The notes under the pieces are model-generated. The model worked only from the letters and a program-made list of their open reading frames with translations, was not told the origin of the DNA and made no database searches. The position numbers and the translations under genes are program-made. A stretch of 6,210 nucleotides of DNA from RUG14199 sp045535205 (GTDB lineage: Bacteria > Bacillota > Clostridia > Oscillospirales > CAG-272): NCBI GenBank assembly GCA_045535205.1, contig JAZSLF010000021.1:1-6210 (forward strand), written 5' to 3'. Every line of letters begins with the position of its first letter. Positions within the stretch are counted from its first letter, which is position 1. Shown in pieces: positions 4,769 to 6,210 of this stretch.

Positions 4769-6184
4769 TCAGCTGCGGTCGTCAACGTAAAGAACACGAA
4801 CGCCGCCTTCTTCGTTTTTCTTTTCTTCCTTCTTTGTGCCGCCTGCGTTACGCTTTTCGAGGAACTTGGGGGCAACCTGAGGGAACAGAGCGTAGGAGAG
4901 AACGTCTTCTTCGCACTTTGCAAGGTCTCCCGCTTCCGCACGGTACTTTTCAAGCTCAGGCTCAAGAAGGTCTGCGGGACGGCAGGTGATGACCTCTGCA
5001 TCGCCGATAGCCTTGCGGCGAACCTCTTCGTTTACTTCACCGGGAAGTGCACCGTATTCACCTCTGAGAAGGCCCTTGGACTCCTTGGATACCATCTTGT
5101 ATCTTTCGCCCATGAGAACGTTGAGAACAGCCTGTGTGCCGACGATCTGGCTTGTGGGAGTTACAAGGGGAGGATAACCGAAGTCTGCACGTACTCTCGG
5201 AACCTCTGCGAGAACCTCGTAGAACTTGTCCTCTGCGTTTGCCTGCTTCAGCTGTGAGAGAAGGTTGGAGAGCATACCGCCGGGTACCTGATAGAGAAGT
5301 GTCTTTGTATCAACGTTCAGAACCTTGGGGTCGAGAATGCCTTCAGCTTTCAGCTTGTCTGCAACGTTTCTGAAATGAGCCGCTGCTTCGCTGAGCTTGT
5401 TGAGGTCAAGACCCGTGTCTCTTTCGTGACCTGCAAGGGTTGCAACGAGAGATTCTGTTGAGGGGTTTGAGGTACCGTTAGCCATGGGAGAAAGTGCACA
5501 GTCAACGATGTCAACTCCTGCCATAGCTGCCATGAGGTTAGTCATGTCGCCTGTACCTGTTGTGTTGTGAGTGTGAAGATGTACGGGAATGGAAACAGCT
5601 TCCTTGAGCTTCTTAACGAGGGAGAAGGCTTCAAAGGGAAGAAGCAGGTTTGCCATGTCCTTGATACATATAACGTCTGCACCCATTTCCTGAAGCTTGA
5701 GCGCGAGCTTTACGAAATATTCTTCGCTGTGAACGGGGCTCTTTGTGTAGCTGAATGCAGCCTCACAGATACCGCCGTACTTCTTGATGGCTCTCATGGG
5801 AGCTTCCATGTTACGAGGGTCGTTGAGTGCATCGAATACACGGATAACGTCGATACCGTTTTCGATGGCCTTCTTTACGAAAGCGTCAACAACGTCGTCT
5901 GCATAGTGCTTGTAGCCCAGAAGGTTCTGAGCACGAAGGAGCATCTGGAGCTTCGTGTTGGGCATTGCCGCCTTGAGTGTGCGGAGTCTTTCCCAGGGGT
6001 CTTCGTCGAGAAATCTCATGCAGGAGTCAAAGGTTGCACCGCCCCAGCATTCGAGAGACCAATAGCCCACGCTGTCAAGTATCTGACAAGCGGGAAGCAT
6101 ATCTTGAAGCTTCATTCTCGTAGCCGCCTGTGACTGATGGGCGTCACGGAGAATGGTATCTGTTATGTTAAGCTTTTAAGCCAT
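4769..6184 (-). CDS. oadA: Biotin-dependent carboxyltransferase subunit (oxaloacetate decarboxylase alpha / PycB / 5S type), in-frame stop at codon 3
   Basis: A carboxyltransferase moving CO2 between an oxo-acid (oxaloacetate/pyruvate) and biotin carried on another protein. Numbered from ATG 6184: the metal-site motif TDTILRDAHQS (8-18, Asp14), CIKDMANLLLP (173-183, Lys175 being the likely carboxylated lysine) and metal ligands in VHLHTHNTTG (201-210) show an intact HMGL-like TIM barrel. The conserved PYC/OADA domain follows from about 275. The protein ends near residue 471 with a charged linker and VRVLYVDDRS, and has no biotinyl domain (no MKM motif), so a separate carrier protein is required. 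Oddity: the natural start, with AGAAAGGA 9 bases upstream, reads ATG GCT TAA and then continues in frame with family-matching residues. The next in-frame ATG (6115) would lose the first catalytic motif. Substitution, assembly error, rare start or pseudogene are all possible. The exact family member (oxaloacetate, pyruvate or transcarboxylase) is not settled. Confidence 0.85.
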
Positions 6185-6193
6185 ATTTCTAAA

Positions 6194-6201
6194 TCCTTTC
6201 T
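6194..6201 (-). promoter_or_regulatory. Ribosome binding site of the carboxyltransferase gene
   Basis: AGAAAGGA on the minus strand ends 9 bases before ATG 6184, good spacing for initiation there. It argues that ATG 6184, not ATG 6115, is the ancestral start even though a TAA follows two codons later. Positions 6202-6210 are too short to identify an upstream gene or promoter. Confidence 0.6.
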
Positions 6202-6210
6202 GTGAAGGCG

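Noticed and set aside
4709..6133. Plus-strand open frames of 182 and 188 codons opposite the carboxyltransferase gene
   Set aside because: They are antisense to a clearly conserved coding frame, have Cys/Leu/Val-rich compositions typical of reversed codons, and show no recognisable motif. They are shadows.
6176..6178. Reassigned genetic code with TAA read as an amino acid
   Set aside because: TAA ends dxs, ispE and tadA at the correct family lengths, and TGA ends the other two genes, so the standard bacterial code applies.

Overview
The window reads as ordinary chromosomal DNA from an anaerobic member of the Clostridia (Bacillota). The lineage is inferred from protein flavour (a clostridial-type carboxyltransferase with the KDMANLLLP motif, a PfoR-like membrane protein), moderate GC with A/T-rich leaders, a strong GGAGGT ribosome site and compact operons. 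No species can be named. All five protein genes lie on the minus strand, so they read from high to low coordinates. No mobile element, CRISPR array, rRNA or tRNA was seen.

Region by region, in transcription order: (1) 6184-4769, the carboxyltransferase (alpha/5S/PycB-like) subunit of a biotin-dependent oxaloacetate decarboxylase or carboxylase, closed by a strong intrinsic terminator (4725-4754). Its expected start ATG is followed two codons later by an in-frame TAA, the oddest thing in the window. (2) 4715-4626, a compact control region: a near-consensus sigma-70-type promoter with a 17-bp spacer, then a perfect 10-bp-arm inverted repeat lying on or just after the predicted transcription start. 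(3) 4625-170, a tight four-gene unit: dxs, ispE, a PfoR-like PTS EIIC_2 membrane protein and tadA. dxs and ispE overlap by 8 bases; the later gaps are 19 and 5 bases. (4) 1-169, a short intergenic region holding a hairpin directly after tadA and a plus-strand terminator that probably ends a convergent gene outside the window.

Functionally, dxs and ispE supply the first and fourth steps of the MEP (non-mevalonate) isoprenoid pathway and are almost certainly co-transcribed. The EIIC-like protein has no EIIA or EIIB partner here and its substrate or role is unknown. tadA makes inosine at the wobble position of tRNA-Arg(ACG), a housekeeping function with no clear link to isoprenoids. The carboxyltransferase belongs to a separate transcription unit.

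I did not find a convincing new multi-gene system. The items most worth checking are the stop codon at the start of the carboxyltransferase gene, the dyad at the dxs transcription start, and a hairpin inside an unusual N-terminal extension of TadA.
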